Part shown: positions 1 to 9,287 of the stretch, piece after piece
Position numbering within the stretch: position 1 is the stretch's first letter
How the letters are laid out: the number at the start of each line of letters is the position of its first letter
Source: Aquibacillus rhizosphaerae
GTDB lineage: Bacteria; Bacillota; Bacilli; Bacillales; Amphibacillaceae
Assembly: GCF_030282825.1 (NCBI RefSeq)
Contig: NZ_JASTZU010000030.1
Coordinates: 1-33,709 of the forward strand
DNA length: 33,709 nt
Direction: 5' to 3'
The notes under the pieces: model-generated
What the model saw: the letters and a program-made list of their open reading frames with translations, nothing else
Told to the model about the DNA's origin: nothing
The model's database searches: none
Made by a program: the position numbers and the translations under genes

Positions 1-1062
<1,062 letters not shown>

Positions 1063-1080
1063 GGAACCCTCATAAAATCA

Positions 1081-1161
1081 GTGTGAATTTATATTAAGAT
1101 TTCATCTAGCGTTCCGACGGGTAGGGAGGAACACTTGGAGAATAAACCCGACAATTCACAC
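1081..1161. other. Nested inverted repeats after the collagen gene
   Basis: GTGTGAATT at 1081-1089 is the reverse complement of AATTCACAC at 1153-1161. Inside lie GTTCC (1111-1115) with GGAAC (1128-1132), and CGGGT (1118-1122) with ACCCG (1146-1150); these two inner pairs are mutually exclusive. The element could be structured 3'-UTR RNA. It matches no riboswitch class that I know. Confidence 0.35.
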
Positions 1162-1212
1162 AGTACTAACGAATTTTAATATTTGTATAACCGAACCCTC
1201 TTTAATCAATCA

Positions 1213-1252
1213 CCCCTCATTTTTATGTAGGCATGAAATGAGGGGCAATTGT
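1213..1252 (+). terminator. Rho-independent-type hairpin
   Basis: CCCCTCATTT (1213-1222) pairs perfectly with AAATGAGGGG (1236-1245) and is followed by the T-rich CAATTGTTTT. It lies about 150 bases after the collagen-like gene and before the glycosyltransferase gene, so the two genes are probably transcribed separately. Confidence 0.7.
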
Positions 1253-1348
1253 TTTCTGGAAAATTACTTACCAAAATTATACACACCAAAAAGAGTTTTT
1301 TACATAACTTGAAAATAAGAAGATCAGAGATTAAGGAGTTGATTAAAC

Positions 1349-2416
1349 ATGATTACAATTAGTCTTTGCATGATTGTAAAAAATGAAGAAAACACTATCG
1401 CAAGATGTCTTGATTCGGTAAAAGACATTGTAGATGAAATCATTATAGTAGACACAGGTTCAACAGATAAAACGAAAGAAATTGTTTCACAATATGCGAA
1501 TCGCATTTTCGACTTCCAATGGATTGATGACTTTGCTGCAGCCCGTAATTTCGCATTTAAAAACGCCAAAATGGATTACATTTTTTGGTTGGATGCGGAT
1601 GATATATTAATGAAAGATGATTGCAAAAAATTATCAAAGTTAAAAGAGACACTTGACACTACCATTGATTCTGTCACCATGCACTATAATCTGAACATAG
1701 ATGAAAACGGAAATGTCATTACGAGCCTACGTCGTAATCGCCTTGTAAAAAGGGAAAATAACTTCCAATGGTATGGGCCAGTACACGAATACTTGGAAGT
1801 TTGGGGAAATATTCTAAACAGCGAGGTTGCTGTTACCCATTGCAGCATGCATCATGACTCTGACCGTAATCTCCTTATCTATGAAAAACGAATAAAACAA
1901 GGTGAACAATTCTCTCCAAGAGACTTATTTTACTATGCAAATGAACTGTTTGAACACGATAGGCTTGAAGATGCTATCAAATATTACAAACAATTTTTAG
2001 CAACAGATAATGGATGGATAGAAGATTACATTTCTGCATGTGGGAGGCTTTCCGATTGTTATAGTGCATTGGATGATTATGAAAACGAGCTTTATTTTAT
2101 TTTGAAATCTTTTAAATACGACTCACCTCGAGCTGAATTCTGCTGCAGATTAGGATACAGGTTCCTTCATAATAATCACTCTTATCAAGCTCTTTTTTGG
2201 TACAAACTGGCCACCGAACTCGAAAAGCCCAGTGACAAATTAGGGATGATCAATCATTCTTGCTGGACTTGGCTTCCGCATTTACAATTATGCGTTTGCT
2301 ACTCACAAATAGGGAATCATGCACTAGCCTATGAACATAACGAGATTGCCCGGAAATACCTTCCTGATCACCCCAGCATTCTTCATAATAAGCAATATTT
2401 AGAAAGTATATTATAA
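1349..2416 (+). CDS. Family-2 (GT-A) glycosyltransferase with C-terminal helical/TPR repeats
   Basis: The protein has 355 residues. The start ATG is preceded by AAGGAG at 1333-1338. The N-terminal domain is a nucleotide-sugar-binding GT-A fold: SLCMIVKNEE (residues 5-14), IVDTGSTD (33-40), FAAARN (62-67) and the metal-binding WLDADD (80-85). Residues ~190-340 consist of helix pairs resembling TPR repeats, as in other Bacillus TPR-fused glycosyltransferases. Family members transfer a sugar from a nucleotide sugar to a protein or glycan acceptor in the cytoplasm. The position directly behind the collagen-like gene suggests that the Thr-rich collagen region is the acceptor, but that is inference. 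A weak sigma-K-like element, AC at 1285-1286 followed after 16 bases by CATAACTTG, lies upstream and would suit mother-cell expression. The sugar cannot be predicted. Confidence 0.85.
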   Translation: MITISLCMIVKNEENTIARCLDSVKDIVDEIIIVDTGSTDKTKEIVSQYANRIFDFQWIDDFAAARNFAFKNAKMDYIFWLDADDILMKDDCKKLSKLKETLDTTIDSVTMHYNLNIDENGNVITSLRRNRLVKRENNFQWYGPVHEYLEVWGNILNSEVAVTHCSMHHDSDRNLLIYEKRIKQGEQFSPRDLFYYANELFEHDRLEDAIKYYKQFLATDNGWIEDYISACGRLSDCYSALDDYENELYFILKSFKYDSPRAEFCCRLGYRFLHNNHSYQALFWYKLATELEKPSDKLGMINHSCWTWLPHLQLCVCYSQIGNHALAYEHNEIARKYLPDHPSILHNKQYLESIL

Positions 2417-3043
2417 TAGAGTCGGTACCATTTTTCTAATAGCTAAGAAATACCACCTGTATATTCTTCATAGACTAATAATTCATTATTGTTTCCTAAA
2501 CCTTTCTGCAAACTGAAGTAGCAATCAGTATTCTATACAACTTGATTGAATAGAATAGGATATCACTAAGATTCTCAAACGAATACCTTCTACAAAAACT
2601 AAATAACTTAATTTTTTTCAAAAAGAGTAAGAACCAATTGATTGAATCTATATAAATAAAAACAGTACCAATCAACTTACGAATAGTGACAGGCACTGTT
2701 CGTAATAGTCTTTTTGTATGGTTAGCTTAATCGTCACACCACGCGAGAAATGATTCTTGCACAATTGGTATTAAAACCCTTAGGTTTTGTTCACAGATAA
2801 TAAAAGCATTTTGCGTGTTTCCTCCTCCTCTCTTTTGTTTATCTTTTTCTTTTACTTTAAGTATGTACCGGGTTTTATCCTGTGATTGTTCCGGAATACC
2901 TCCTGATTCTGTCCTAGGTATTGTCCATTAATGGTGAAGATTCTTCAATTATGTAACCAATATAACAATCTTGTTACTTCCTTCACAGTAATCATACAGT
3001 GTACCATCTCTTCATTTTTTTGTCTTTTTCATCTATAATCGCT
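2417..3043. other. Non-coding AT-rich interval
   Basis: No convincing gene is visible on either strand. The interval holds one strong hairpin (2677-2705, listed separately) and a small AAAACC-CTTA-GGTTTT hairpin at 2773-2788 that could be a weak terminator. A pyrimidine-rich stretch lies at about 2819-2862. Confidence 0.4.
2677..2705. repeat. Short palindrome with core GTGACAGGCAC
   Basis: TTACGAATAGTG (2677-2688) pairs with CACTGTTCGTAA (2694-2705) through 12 base pairs, one of them G-U, around the loop ACAGG. It resembles the short dispersed palindromes scattered in Bacillaceae genomes and is loosely related to the TGCCAGACACC palindrome at 25277. There is no T-tract on the plus strand directly after it. 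Confidence 0.5.
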
Positions 3044-3180
3044 AGAAAGTTGGTATTAGGTGTATATGTTGGGTGAAACTAGGTAGGTTTTCTTCCTGAC
3101 GAGGATACAGATTCTTTTTCTCTAATAAAAAGAGTAAGATTACCTAAATGGATAATTTCCACCCAAGTATCCTCGGTCTA
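3044..3180. repeat. Dispersed structured repeat, copy 1 (partner at 21550-21700)
   Basis: This stretch shares several blocks in the same order with 21550-21700: AAAGTTGGTATTAGG, TTCCTGAC, a variable TACAG-ATTC segment, CTAATAAAAAGAGT, then TTACCTAAATGG and TCCACCCAAGTA with close counterparts. In this copy CGAGGATAC (3100-3108) pairs perfectly with GTATCCTCG near 3167-3175. The copies contain no open frame of their own. They look like a non-autonomous element or an insertion-sequence end. Confidence 0.6.
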
Positions 3181-3233
3181 TTAATAGAGAATATTTTCAT
3201 GTTTTCAAAACGTCATTATAGAACCTTATTTTG

Positions 3234-3458
3234 CTACTTACATATTATTATCCGTTTCTTGGGTACAGTTGGTTCCACATATTCCAAGCCAAGGAATAGT
3301 GAAGTAGTCTTGATGTTAACTATATCCGGCAATGGTGCTTGCAATAATTTTTCGGCGAATAGCAACTTCCACAAATTAGAATGCATCATAAAGGCTTCAG
3401 TGTGTACCTTACTGACAGATGAAAGATTAATGCGGATTAATTCTTCTCCAAACGTAGA
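3234..3458 (-). pseudogene. Possible truncated gene fragment of unknown family
   Basis: The minus strand is open for 74 codons up to a TAG at 3234-3236. It has no good start, and the two adjacent Met codons (residues 24-25) lack a ribosome binding site. The translation looks protein-like: EELIRINL, SNLWKLLFAEKLLQAPLP, TTSLFLGLEYVEPTVPKKR. The frame is open right up to the palindrome at 3461 and is closed by a stop formed at its edge, as if the repeat had cut the gene. I do not recognise the family. A chance open frame remains quite possible, and a 104-codon plus-strand frame overlaps it. Confidence 0.25.
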
Positions 3459-3460
3459 TT

Positions 3461-3489
3461 AGGAAGCAACGAACCGTCCCCTGCTTCCT
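3461..3489 (-). repeat. GGAAGCAGGGGACGGTTC-family palindrome, copy A
   Basis: AGGAAGCA (3461-3468) and TGCTTCCT (3482-3489) form an 8-bp stem. Read on the minus strand, the element carries the full core GGAAGCAGGGGACGGTTC. It directly abuts the stop codon of the apbE-like gene and may act as its 3'-end hairpin, although no good T-tract follows. Confidence 0.7.
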
Positions 3490-4431
3490 TCATGAAGTAT
3501 ATTCCACAAGATAGTTTTTAAGAGATTTTGAATAATAAAGCTTAGCATCCTTGGTAATAACAATTCCCTCTATATCATCTAATTGATTTAACGTATTCAT
3601 TATTTGGTCAGGGGACTGTCCGAATAATCGACTCGTCCATATTTCACCATCGATTGACTTTTTAGATACAACGGTTAAACCAGCAACTTGTGATTCAATC
3701 GGATAGCCAGTATTAGGGTCTAATATATGATGGTAAGTTTGGTTGTTCATTGTAAAATTCCGTTCGTAAATTCCAGAGGTAACAACCGATTGATTGAGTG
3801 CCTTTAAAACGACGATATAATTTCCTCGTGGCTCTAAAGGGTGTTGTATTCCTATTCGCCAGTAACCATCCTCATGTTTTGGAGCATTTCCATAGACCAT
3901 TACATTTCCACCTAAGTTAATCAAAGCAGATGATGTATTCATTGACTTCAAATCATCAATTAAAAGATCGGCAATAAATCCTTTGGCAATCGCACCTAAA
4001 TCTATAAACATACCGGTATATTTTAGAAAAACGGTTTGATTATGGTCATCAAAGATGATATCGCTCGCATTTGTGGTTTTAAGTAAGGATTGAATTTTTC
4101 TTTGTGAGGGAACGGTCGCATCTTCAGATCCAATACGCCAAGCTTGAACAAGAGGGCCAATGGTAATATTAAAAAAACTGTTGGAAGCAGTGCTATGTAT
4201 TTTTCCTATTTTTATTAAATCGTATAAACTCTGATTCACTTTCACTGGCCGAATCCCTGCATTGTTGTTAACTTCCATTAATTCTGAATTTAAATCGTGA
4301 GCACTAAAACGTTTCTCGTATTTTTTCAATTTTAGTATCAATTCTTCCAAAACAAAGGCTGCATAATCATGTTCAACCGATAAATAGATAATTGTTCCCA
4401 TCATATGTATTTCGCGACTTTGTACGTCCAT
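3490..4431 (-). CDS. apbE: FAD:protein FMN transferase, ApbE family, cytoplasmic form
   Basis: The protein has 313 residues. ApbE enzymes split FAD and attach FMN through a phosphodiester bond to a Thr or Ser in a D-x-x-(S/T)-G-A-T type motif on a target protein. Visible family motifs are FSAHDLNSELMEVN (residues 42-55), D144-LGAIAKGF (144-152), NLGGN (172-176), HHILDPNTGYP (234-244) and the late D-x-x-x-x-T (D261, T266). The N-terminus begins MDVQSREIHMMGT, with no signal peptide or lipobox, so the enzyme should act in the cytosol, unlike the usual exported ApbE lipoprotein. A likely substrate is encoded immediately upstream: the FMN-reductase fusion ending in two SGAT motifs. The ribosome binding site is AAGGGTG. 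A hairpin in the 73-base gap from the upstream gene may reduce its expression. Confidence 0.9.
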   Translation of the reverse strand: MDVQSREIHMMGTIIYLSVEHDYAAFVLEELILKLKKYEKRFSAHDLNSELMEVNNNAGIRPVKVNQSLYDLIKIGKIHSTASNSFFNITIGPLVQAWRIGSEDATVPSQRKIQSLLKTTNASDIIFDDHNQTVFLKYTGMFIDLGAIAKGFIADLLIDDLKSMNTSSALINLGGNVMVYGNAPKHEDGYWRIGIQHPLEPRGNYIVVLKALNQSVVTSGIYERNFTMNNQTYHHILDPNTGYPIESQVAGLTVVSKKSIDGEIWTSRLFGQSPDQIMNTLNQLDDIEGIVITKDAKLYYSKSLKNYLVEYTS

Positions 4432-4473
4432 ACTTTCACCCTTCCATTAAGGATAATTTATCAAATAAATTTG

Positions 4474-4498
4474 AAAAAGAGGCCTTCGAGACCTCTTT
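4474..4498 (-). terminator. Hairpin between the fusion reductase and apbE
   Basis: AAAGAGG (4476-4482) pairs with CCTCTTT (4492-4498). On the minus strand the stem ends in CCTCTTTTT, and on the plus strand it is followed by ATTTTCC, so it could work in either direction. It sits 6 bases past the stop of the fusion gene and upstream of the apbE start. It probably acts as an attenuator that lets less message reach apbE. Confidence 0.6.
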
Positions 4499-4504
4499 AT
4501 TTTC

Positions 4505-5695
4505 CTAATTGTTCTTAACTGTAGCTCCTGATACAGAATCTACTTTGGAAGTTGCTCCTGATACTGCATCAACACCGCCTCCAGTTAACTGTTGGCCAGT
4601 TTGTTCTAAATACCAATCGATAATTGGTTTAATATCACGTACATATTCGTTGATTCCTAAATAATTTCCTTCTCCATTACGAACGGCTTGGTAGCTATGA
4701 ACGACAAACTTATCCGGTCCGTGTGTAGGTACATGGGTTCTTACGACATCTTCTTTACCAGTACGTAATTGTTGAATGACCCATGCAACGCTACTATATG
4801 CTCTATCTGGGTGACATTCTGCTAATGGATAACCTACTTGTTCCGGTCTGCGAGCGGCCAACATATCTTCAGCTTCATACTTATAGTTATAATACAAGAA
4901 TTGATTATTGCTATCCGCAAACGTTAATTCTGCTGGCATTGAATCTAAAAAGTAATTGATTTGGTCAACGGTTAAAATACCGCGATTTAACTTAACGTAA
5001 GTATTACCGTCAACTGCATTCGTCTTGTTAGCAGCTTGTTCAACCCAGTCATCGTCTAACATATTGATATCTTTTATTGTTGTATCAATGAATCCAGTCG
5101 CATATAAATCCTCTGTACTCGATAAGTCCTTCATACCATCAGGGGAATGCATGACATTGACAACATTGATAAAACGGATGAATTTCTTTATACAACTTTC
5201 TAGAAATTGTGTCGTTTCTTTATCTTTTAGATTTTTTTCCTTATCGAATGCTTTATGCACTTCACCTAAAAGGAACTCATTCCCTGGCATGACGACAGCG
5301 TTTACACCAGGAGCATCTAATATTTGTCGTAAATGTAGTTGAGAGCGAGATGACCCTTGGACATCGTAAGAAGCGCCTACAATCATTACAGGCTTTCCGT
5401 CAAGTGGATGAATTTTAAATGATAGCCATTCTAGAACACTTTGTAATGCAGACGGGATAGAATGGTTGTATTCGGGGGTTGCGATAATTACACCATCTGC
5501 ACCAAGAATTTTTTTGTTTAGATCTTGGATTACATCACTATTTGTTTGATCATCAGATTGATTAAACATTGGCACATCTGCAATATCCAACACTTCAACA
5601 TCAATTAATTTATTAAACTTTTTAGCGATAAAATCTAACAATAGACGATTATATGAAAAATCAGCGTTCGATCCAACTATTCCGACAATTTTCAT
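4505..5695 (-). CDS. NADPH-dependent FMN reductase fused to a PAS-like domain and a double flavinylation tail
   Basis: The protein has 396 residues. The start is the ATG at 5695, which has AAGGAGG eight bases upstream; an in-frame ATG 11 codons earlier lies in the end of the preceding gene. Residues 1-180 are a flavodoxin-like NADPH-dependent FMN reductase domain, with GIVGSN (5-10), TPEYNHSIP (73-81) and [13 protein letters not shown] (107-119). Residues ~245-365 resemble the PAS-type domain found at the C-terminus of DUF438 proteins, with [33 protein letters not shown] and [11 protein letters not shown]. After a GGG hinge the tail holds D376-AVSGAT and D386-SVSGAT, two copies of the motif that ApbE modifies, with T382 and T392 as likely FMN acceptors. 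There is no signal peptide. The expected role is a cytosolic electron-transfer flavoenzyme with covalent FMN; the final acceptor is unknown. Confidence 0.85.
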   Translation of the reverse strand: MKIVGIVGSNADFSYNRLLLDFIAKKFNKLIDVEVLDIADVPMFNQSDDQTNSDVIQDLNKKILGADGVIIATPEYNHSIPSALQSVLEWLSFKIHPLDGKPVMIVGASYDVQGSSRSQLHLRQILDAPGVNAVVMPGNEFLLGEVHKAFDKEKNLKDKETTQFLESCIKKFIRFINVVNVMHSPDGMKDLSSTEDLYATGFIDTTIKDINMLDDDWVEQAANKTNAVDGNTYVKLNRGILTVDQINYFLDSMPAELTFADSNNQFLYYNYKYEAEDMLAARRPEQVGYPLAECHPDRAYSSVAWVIQQLRTGKEDVVRTHVPTHGPDKFVVHSYQAVRNGEGNYLGINEYVRDIKPIIDWYLEQTGQQLTGGGVDAVSGATSKVDSVSGATVKNN

Positions 5696-5712
5696 CTTTA
5701 TACCTCCTTGGA

Positions 5713-6321
5713 TTAATGATCTTCCCATGAGAAGCGTTGTGCTTGTTTCTTGTGAACGCTTTTCGCGCTAACTAATTGATTGGTAATATCAACAAATTGT
5801 ATAAAGTCATTAAAAATACCCTCAAGCTCTTCTATCTTACTTTGATTCTTTAGATCACCATTTTCATCAAAGGCTTGCAATGAATAACCTAATAAGAACT
5901 CAGAACTCGGCATAATGCGTGCTTTTAACTCAGGTGCATCAAGCATTTGCCTTAAGTGTGCTTGTGAACGTGAGGAACCTAATCTTCCATAAGACGCCCC
6001 GGTAATCATAACTGGTTTATCAATGAGTGGCTGCGTAGTATAGGACAACCATTCTAACGTACTTTTTAATACTGCTGGTACGGAATGGTTATATTCGGGC
6101 GTACTGATGATTACTCCATCTGCTTCCATAATTTTGTCAGAGAGTTTTTGTACCTCAACAGGTGGTTCCCTGTCTTTCGGTTTATTAAAACTAGGTAAGT
6201 CCTTTATCTCACAAACTTCCATGTTAGCTTTACCCGCAAAATGTTTTTGAATAAATTGTAGCAATTGACGATTTGTAGAACTATCAGAGTTTGTGCCTAC
6301 TATACCTACAAAGTTCTTCAT
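5713..6321 (-). CDS. NADPH-dependent FMN reductase family protein (flavodoxin-like)
   Basis: The protein has 202 residues and is a close paralogue of the N-terminal domain of the next gene. Shared motifs include [16 protein letters not shown] (residues 5-20), [36 protein letters not shown] and SSEFLLG. Enzymes of this family bind FMN and reduce flavins, quinones or azo compounds with NAD(P)H. It lacks the PAS-like part and the SGAT tail of its neighbour. The start is supported by AAGGAGC upstream. Only 17 bases separate its stop from the start of the fusion gene, and the two are probably co-transcribed from a promoter near 6340-6400. It may feed electrons to, or form a mixed dimer with, the fusion protein. 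That pairing is inferred from the shared fold and adjacency. Confidence 0.85.
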   Translation of the reverse strand: MKNFVGIVGTNSDSSTNRQLLQFIQKHFAGKANMEVCEIKDLPSFNKPKDREPPVEVQKLSDKIMEADGVIISTPEYNHSVPAVLKSTLEWLSYTTQPLIDKPVMITGASYGRLGSSRSQAHLRQMLDAPELKARIMPSSEFLLGYSLQAFDENGDLKNQSKIEELEGIFNDFIQFVDITNQLVSAKSVHKKQAQRFSWEDH

Positions 6322-6389
6322 TTTACTGCTCCTTTCACATAGAATATAAATTGTAACTATTTCTAGTTTTTCCTAAATTTTCTACTACT

Positions 6390-6399
6390 AAACTAGTTT
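6390..6399. promoter_or_regulatory. Palindrome AAACTAGTTT upstream of the flavin operon
   Basis: A perfect 10-bp palindrome lies about 70 bases before the first gene of the flavin operon. The half-word CTAGTTTTT recurs at 6363-6371. It is a candidate operator for a redox-sensing repressor. No regulator gene is nearby, and the call rests on symmetry and position alone. Confidence 0.25.
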
Positions 6400-6409
6400 T
6401 TATAAGAAA

Positions 6410-6468
6410 GAAGCAGGGGACGGTTCCATGCCTCCAAACTTCAAAATCCACGAACTGTCCCCTGCTTC
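6410..6468. repeat. Paired GGAAGCAGGGGACGGTTC-family repeats, copy B
   Basis: GAAGCAGGGGACGGTTC (6410-6426) and GAACTGTCCCCTGCTTC (6452-6468) are inverted copies with one mismatch around a 25-base spacer. AACTTTTTTATT follows, so transcripts in the plus direction could end here. The paired arrangement is like a REP doublet. Confidence 0.75.
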
Positions 6469-7191
6469 AACTTTTTTATTCTCTAATGCTCGCCAAAAAT
6501 GCTTTATAACTGGAATAGCATTATCCATTTTCTTATTTAACGCTTCATCCATTAACGAATACCTGTTTCAAAATTCGCTGTCGCCATATCCCTGGTACAA
6601 ATGTTTAATTTTACGATTATCAACAACAACATAACTATTTTTGGTACCCATTACTACAACTACAATACTTGTAGCGACTCTGCAAATTCATATATATAAG
6701 ATTATCGAACACAGAGTGGAAAAAGTTACGAAATTCGTAAAAAGAGAGCCTGCCCAAAATTCAATGGACAGACTCTCGATACTTATACCATTTACGGATA
6801 TTAACTAATTAGAATTCTTTTTCTATATAAAATCATACTTTTAATTAAAAAAGTGATTTCTAGTGAGGGTCTCCCATTTATCCGTCACATATCTTAACTT
6901 GAAAGTTATATATTATACTATGAAATCGTTATATACACTTTTTATATTGTTATAATAAAAAGTTTATTAAAGATTAGTAGAACTTGCACATAACCTGAAG
7001 AGTATTAAGTAAATAGTACCTACTCTAAGCTATTTCATCATTCAGTTTAGTGCTTAATATATATGTGATATAAGCCTGTACAAAGTATTCTATAGCCTTT
7101 CCTGCTAACTCCCAACAGCCATGGATTAATTATTTTCATATAACTATCACAGTGAGAAATGCTTTTTCTATATTTATTGATTCCAATTAAC
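6469..7191. other. Intergenic interval with possible decayed coding fragments
   Basis: No intact gene is visible. On the minus strand 6568-6651 reads as 27 codons (YVVVDNRKIKHLYQGYGDSEF) ending in TGA. From 6548 a second frame reads MDEALNKKMDNAIPVIKHFW and runs into the palindrome at 6468. These may be pieces of one broken gene, but I do not recognise it. Apart from the hairpin at 6744-6777, the rest is AT-rich DNA in which I see nothing. Confidence 0.3.
6744..6777 (-). terminator. Hairpin downstream of the siderophore operon
   Basis: Read on the minus strand, GAGAGTCTGTCC is followed by GGGCAGGCTCTC and then TTTTT. The stem has two mismatches. It lies about 415 bases past the sfp-like stop and is the first T-tailed hairpin downstream of it, so it is a plausible end for the long dhb transcript. 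It may also be a relic of an insertion-sequence end. Confidence 0.45.
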
Positions 7192-7914
7192 TTAAAGTAA
7201 CGCCATTTTTTCTAATAGTGATTGATATGGAATTTCTTTGAGTTCCATCGGAAACTGTTCCCCATTTGCTGCACATACCGACAATATAAAATCTTTATCC
7301 ACCCTATACGTTCTGCAACTAAACCGATCAATTTGGCTACTCCCATTTACGTCAATAAGCTGAACCTTTCCAGATTGTTGTATGATAACTTCAAACGAGG
7401 ATAGAGGGTAGGATAATCCCTTTCCAATTGCTTTGACAACACTCTCCTTAGCTGTCCAGGTTTGATAGAACGCAGATACTTGGTCTACGTGCCGAACGAT
7501 AGTCTTATATTCATTCCTAGTGAAAAAAGATTTAACAAATTTAAAATCAAATGGCTTCAGTTGTTCTAAATCGATCCCTACAGGCGAATGATGAATAGCG
7601 CACGCCAAGCATTCCCCAGAGTGGGAAATATTATAATGAAAGGCTGGAAAATCGGGCAGAAAGGGTTTTCCATAACGATTATACTTAACCCTATCATAAC
7701 TCAGCTTTTCTCCATGATGAACAGCAAACAGGTATTGAATAACTATATCCCCGATTATTGATCGGAATTGGTCATTCAGAAACTTAAATTTCCGTATACG
7801 TTCAATTCTTTCTTTACTCAAATAAGGCAGCAGTTCTTCTACATCTCTTGTACTTCTTTTCTGTGGTAGTTTACATACATATATTTCTACTAATCTATTA
7901 TCCATTTGCAGCAT
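7192..7914 (-). CDS. sfp: 4'-phosphopantetheinyl transferase, Sfp type
   Basis: The protein has 240 residues. It converts apo-carrier proteins to the holo form by moving 4'-phosphopantetheine from coenzyme A to the carrier serine. Family motifs are YGKPFLPDFPAFHYNISHSG (residues 81-100), VGIDLE (112-117, metal-binding D115 and E117), FTRNEY (131-136) and WTAKESVVKAIGKGL (153-167, with the WxxKES core). The gene overlaps the MFS transporter stop by 17 bases and is the last gene of the siderophore operon. Its natural targets should be the carrier domains of DhbB and DhbF, and perhaps the fatty-acid carrier. A second ATG three codons in (7905) is an equally possible start, as the ribosome binding site AAAGG is weak for both. 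Having the transferase inside the dhb operon ensures that it is made with its substrates. Confidence 0.92.
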   Translation of the reverse strand: MLQMDNRLVEIYVCKLPQKRSTRDVEELLPYLSKERIERIRKFKFLNDQFRSIIGDIVIQYLFAVHHGEKLSYDRVKYNRYGKPFLPDFPAFHYNISHSGECLACAIHHSPVGIDLEQLKPFDFKFVKSFFTRNEYKTIVRHVDQVSAFYQTWTAKESVVKAIGKGLSYPLSSFEVIIQQSGKVQLIDVNGSSQIDRFSCRTYRVDKDFILSVCAANGEQFPMELKEIPYQSLLEKMALL

Positions 7915-9286
7915 GTGCCTTTACACGATCCTTTTTTACCTCTTTATAAGAAAAGCTAGTCAAATAACAGATAACTAGAAAGAAAGCTGCGCCACCAAGT
8001 GCGATTTGATACGGAACGACATTGGTATCCCCTGACTGTTGGAAGCCAAGGATACTTGCTAATAAGGCGACTCCAATTACTCCCCCAAATCGTTTCTGAA
8101 CATTATGCAGTGTTGTTGCTTGACTCATATGCGGTTTAGAAATCGATTGGAATGCTGTAATTTGTGCTGCTGTTACTGCATGTCCTAAAAATATTCCTAT
8201 CCCAAACATCAGGCCGCGAATGACCCATTGGTTTGCCTCTACAAACAATGCGATAAGGCTAAACACAACAATAGAGCCTAATAATGATAATTGCATGAGT
8301 CGACGGACACCTAACTTTTTCATGGACCAAGGCATAAGCTGAGAAGCAACCATAAGCCCAAGTGCCTCAGGAAAAGTTGTTAAACCTGTTTGAAATGCTG
8401 ATATCCCCAAGGCATTCTGATACATAAGCGGAAATACATACAACATCCCAAACAATCCTGCTGCGGAGAACATACCAATTACACTCATAATTCGAAAGGA
8501 GTTATCTTCAAATAGTCTTAAATTGAGCATCGGTGCCTTATCTGTTAGTTCAACCTTGATGAGAACAAATAATAACCCAAGACCTATTAGAGCCATTACA
8601 TAAACCTGTGGCTGACTCCATCCTACGACTGGCGCTTGGATCAAGGCATAAATTAACAATCCTATTCCAGGTAATGAAAGGACAAACCCCTTCACATCAA
8701 AACGCCCAATAGAAGGTTCCTTGTATTCTCGCACATACAAGCCAATTAGAATGAAAGCAATGAGACCAATCGGCACATTAATGTAAAAAATCCAACGCCA
8801 TGAAAGCTCTTCAACTAAATACCCACCAACAACAGGTCCAATTGCTGGTGCAACAGCAATTGGAATAACAAGAAATCTAGATAGCCTCGGACGCTCCTCT
8901 GGTGGAAAGGTACGGAATAAAATGGCCATACCTACTGGTGCAAAAAATCCTGCCCCAATTCCTTGAAGAACACGAAATAGGTTCAACAGGACCTGAGTAT
9001 CAGCCATAGCACATAAAACGGAAGCACCGGTAAAGATGACTAATGCTATCATAAGGATCCGTTTTGATCCAAATCGGTCACCCATCCAGCCTGCAATGGG
9101 CAACATCATGGCAATACTTACAAGATATCCAATATTTACGGCACTTGTTGCAGAAGCAGGAACACCAAATTCGTCCCCAATGGTGGAGAGAGCAACGTTA
9201 ATAATCGTTGCATCCATTGCCACCATGAACATGGACATCACATAGACTGCAATAATCATTTTCTTATAAAACGAAAAAGATTTCAT
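7898..9286 (-). CDS. MFS transporter, DHA2/EmrB-like, probable siderophore exporter
   Basis: The protein has 462 residues with about 12-14 hydrophobic segments. It shows MDATIINVALSTI (residues 24-36), typical of DHA2 drug:proton antiporters, motif A GWMGDRFGSKRIL (66-78), a motif-C-like region near GAGFFAPVGM, and SWRWIFYINVPIG. It starts one base after the mbtH stop and overlaps sfp, so it is translated as part of the siderophore operon. The expected role is export of the finished catecholate siderophore across the membrane using the proton gradient. MFS exporters do this job for bacillibactin and enterobactin, but the substrate here is inferred from context. The ribosome binding site AAGGGA lies at the end of mbtH. 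Confidence 0.88.
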   Translation of the reverse strand: MKSFSFYKKMIIAVYVMSMFMVAMDATIINVALSTIGDEFGVPASATSAVNIGYLVSIAMMLPIAGWMGDRFGSKRILMIALVIFTGASVLCAMADTQVLLNLFRVLQGIGAGFFAPVGMAILFRTFPPEERPRLSRFLVIPIAVAPAIGPVVGGYLVEELSWRWIFYINVPIGLIAFILIGLYVREYKEPSIGRFDVKGFVLSLPGIGLLIYALIQAPVVGWSQPQVYVMALIGLGLLFVLIKVELTDKAPMLNLRLFEDNSFRIMSVIGMFSAAGLFGMLYVFPLMYQNALGISAFQTGLTTFPEALGLMVASQLMPWSMKKLGVRRLMQLSLLGSIVVFSLIALFVEANQWVIRGLMFGIGIFLGHAVTAAQITAFQSISKPHMSQATTLHNVQKRFGGVIGVALLASILGFQQSGDTNVVPYQIALGGAAFFLVICYLTSFSYKEVKKDRVKAHAANG

Positions 9287-9287
9287 C

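Noticed and set aside
1081-1161. Riboswitch or T-box reading of the nested inverted repeat
   Set aside because: It has no T-box sequence or known aptamer core, and it lies after a gene, separated from the next by a terminator. It is kept only as an inverted repeat.
3148-3462. 104-codon plus-strand frame
   Set aside because: It overlaps the dispersed repeat, has no ribosome binding site and gives an implausible Cys/His-rich translation.
6322-6420. Possible FMN riboswitch before the flavin operon
   Set aside because: None of the conserved RFN-element words is present, and the leader is too short.
6428-6634. 68-codon plus-strand frame
   Set aside because: It starts inside a palindromic repeat and has no ribosome binding site. 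The minus strand looks more gene-like here, although broken.
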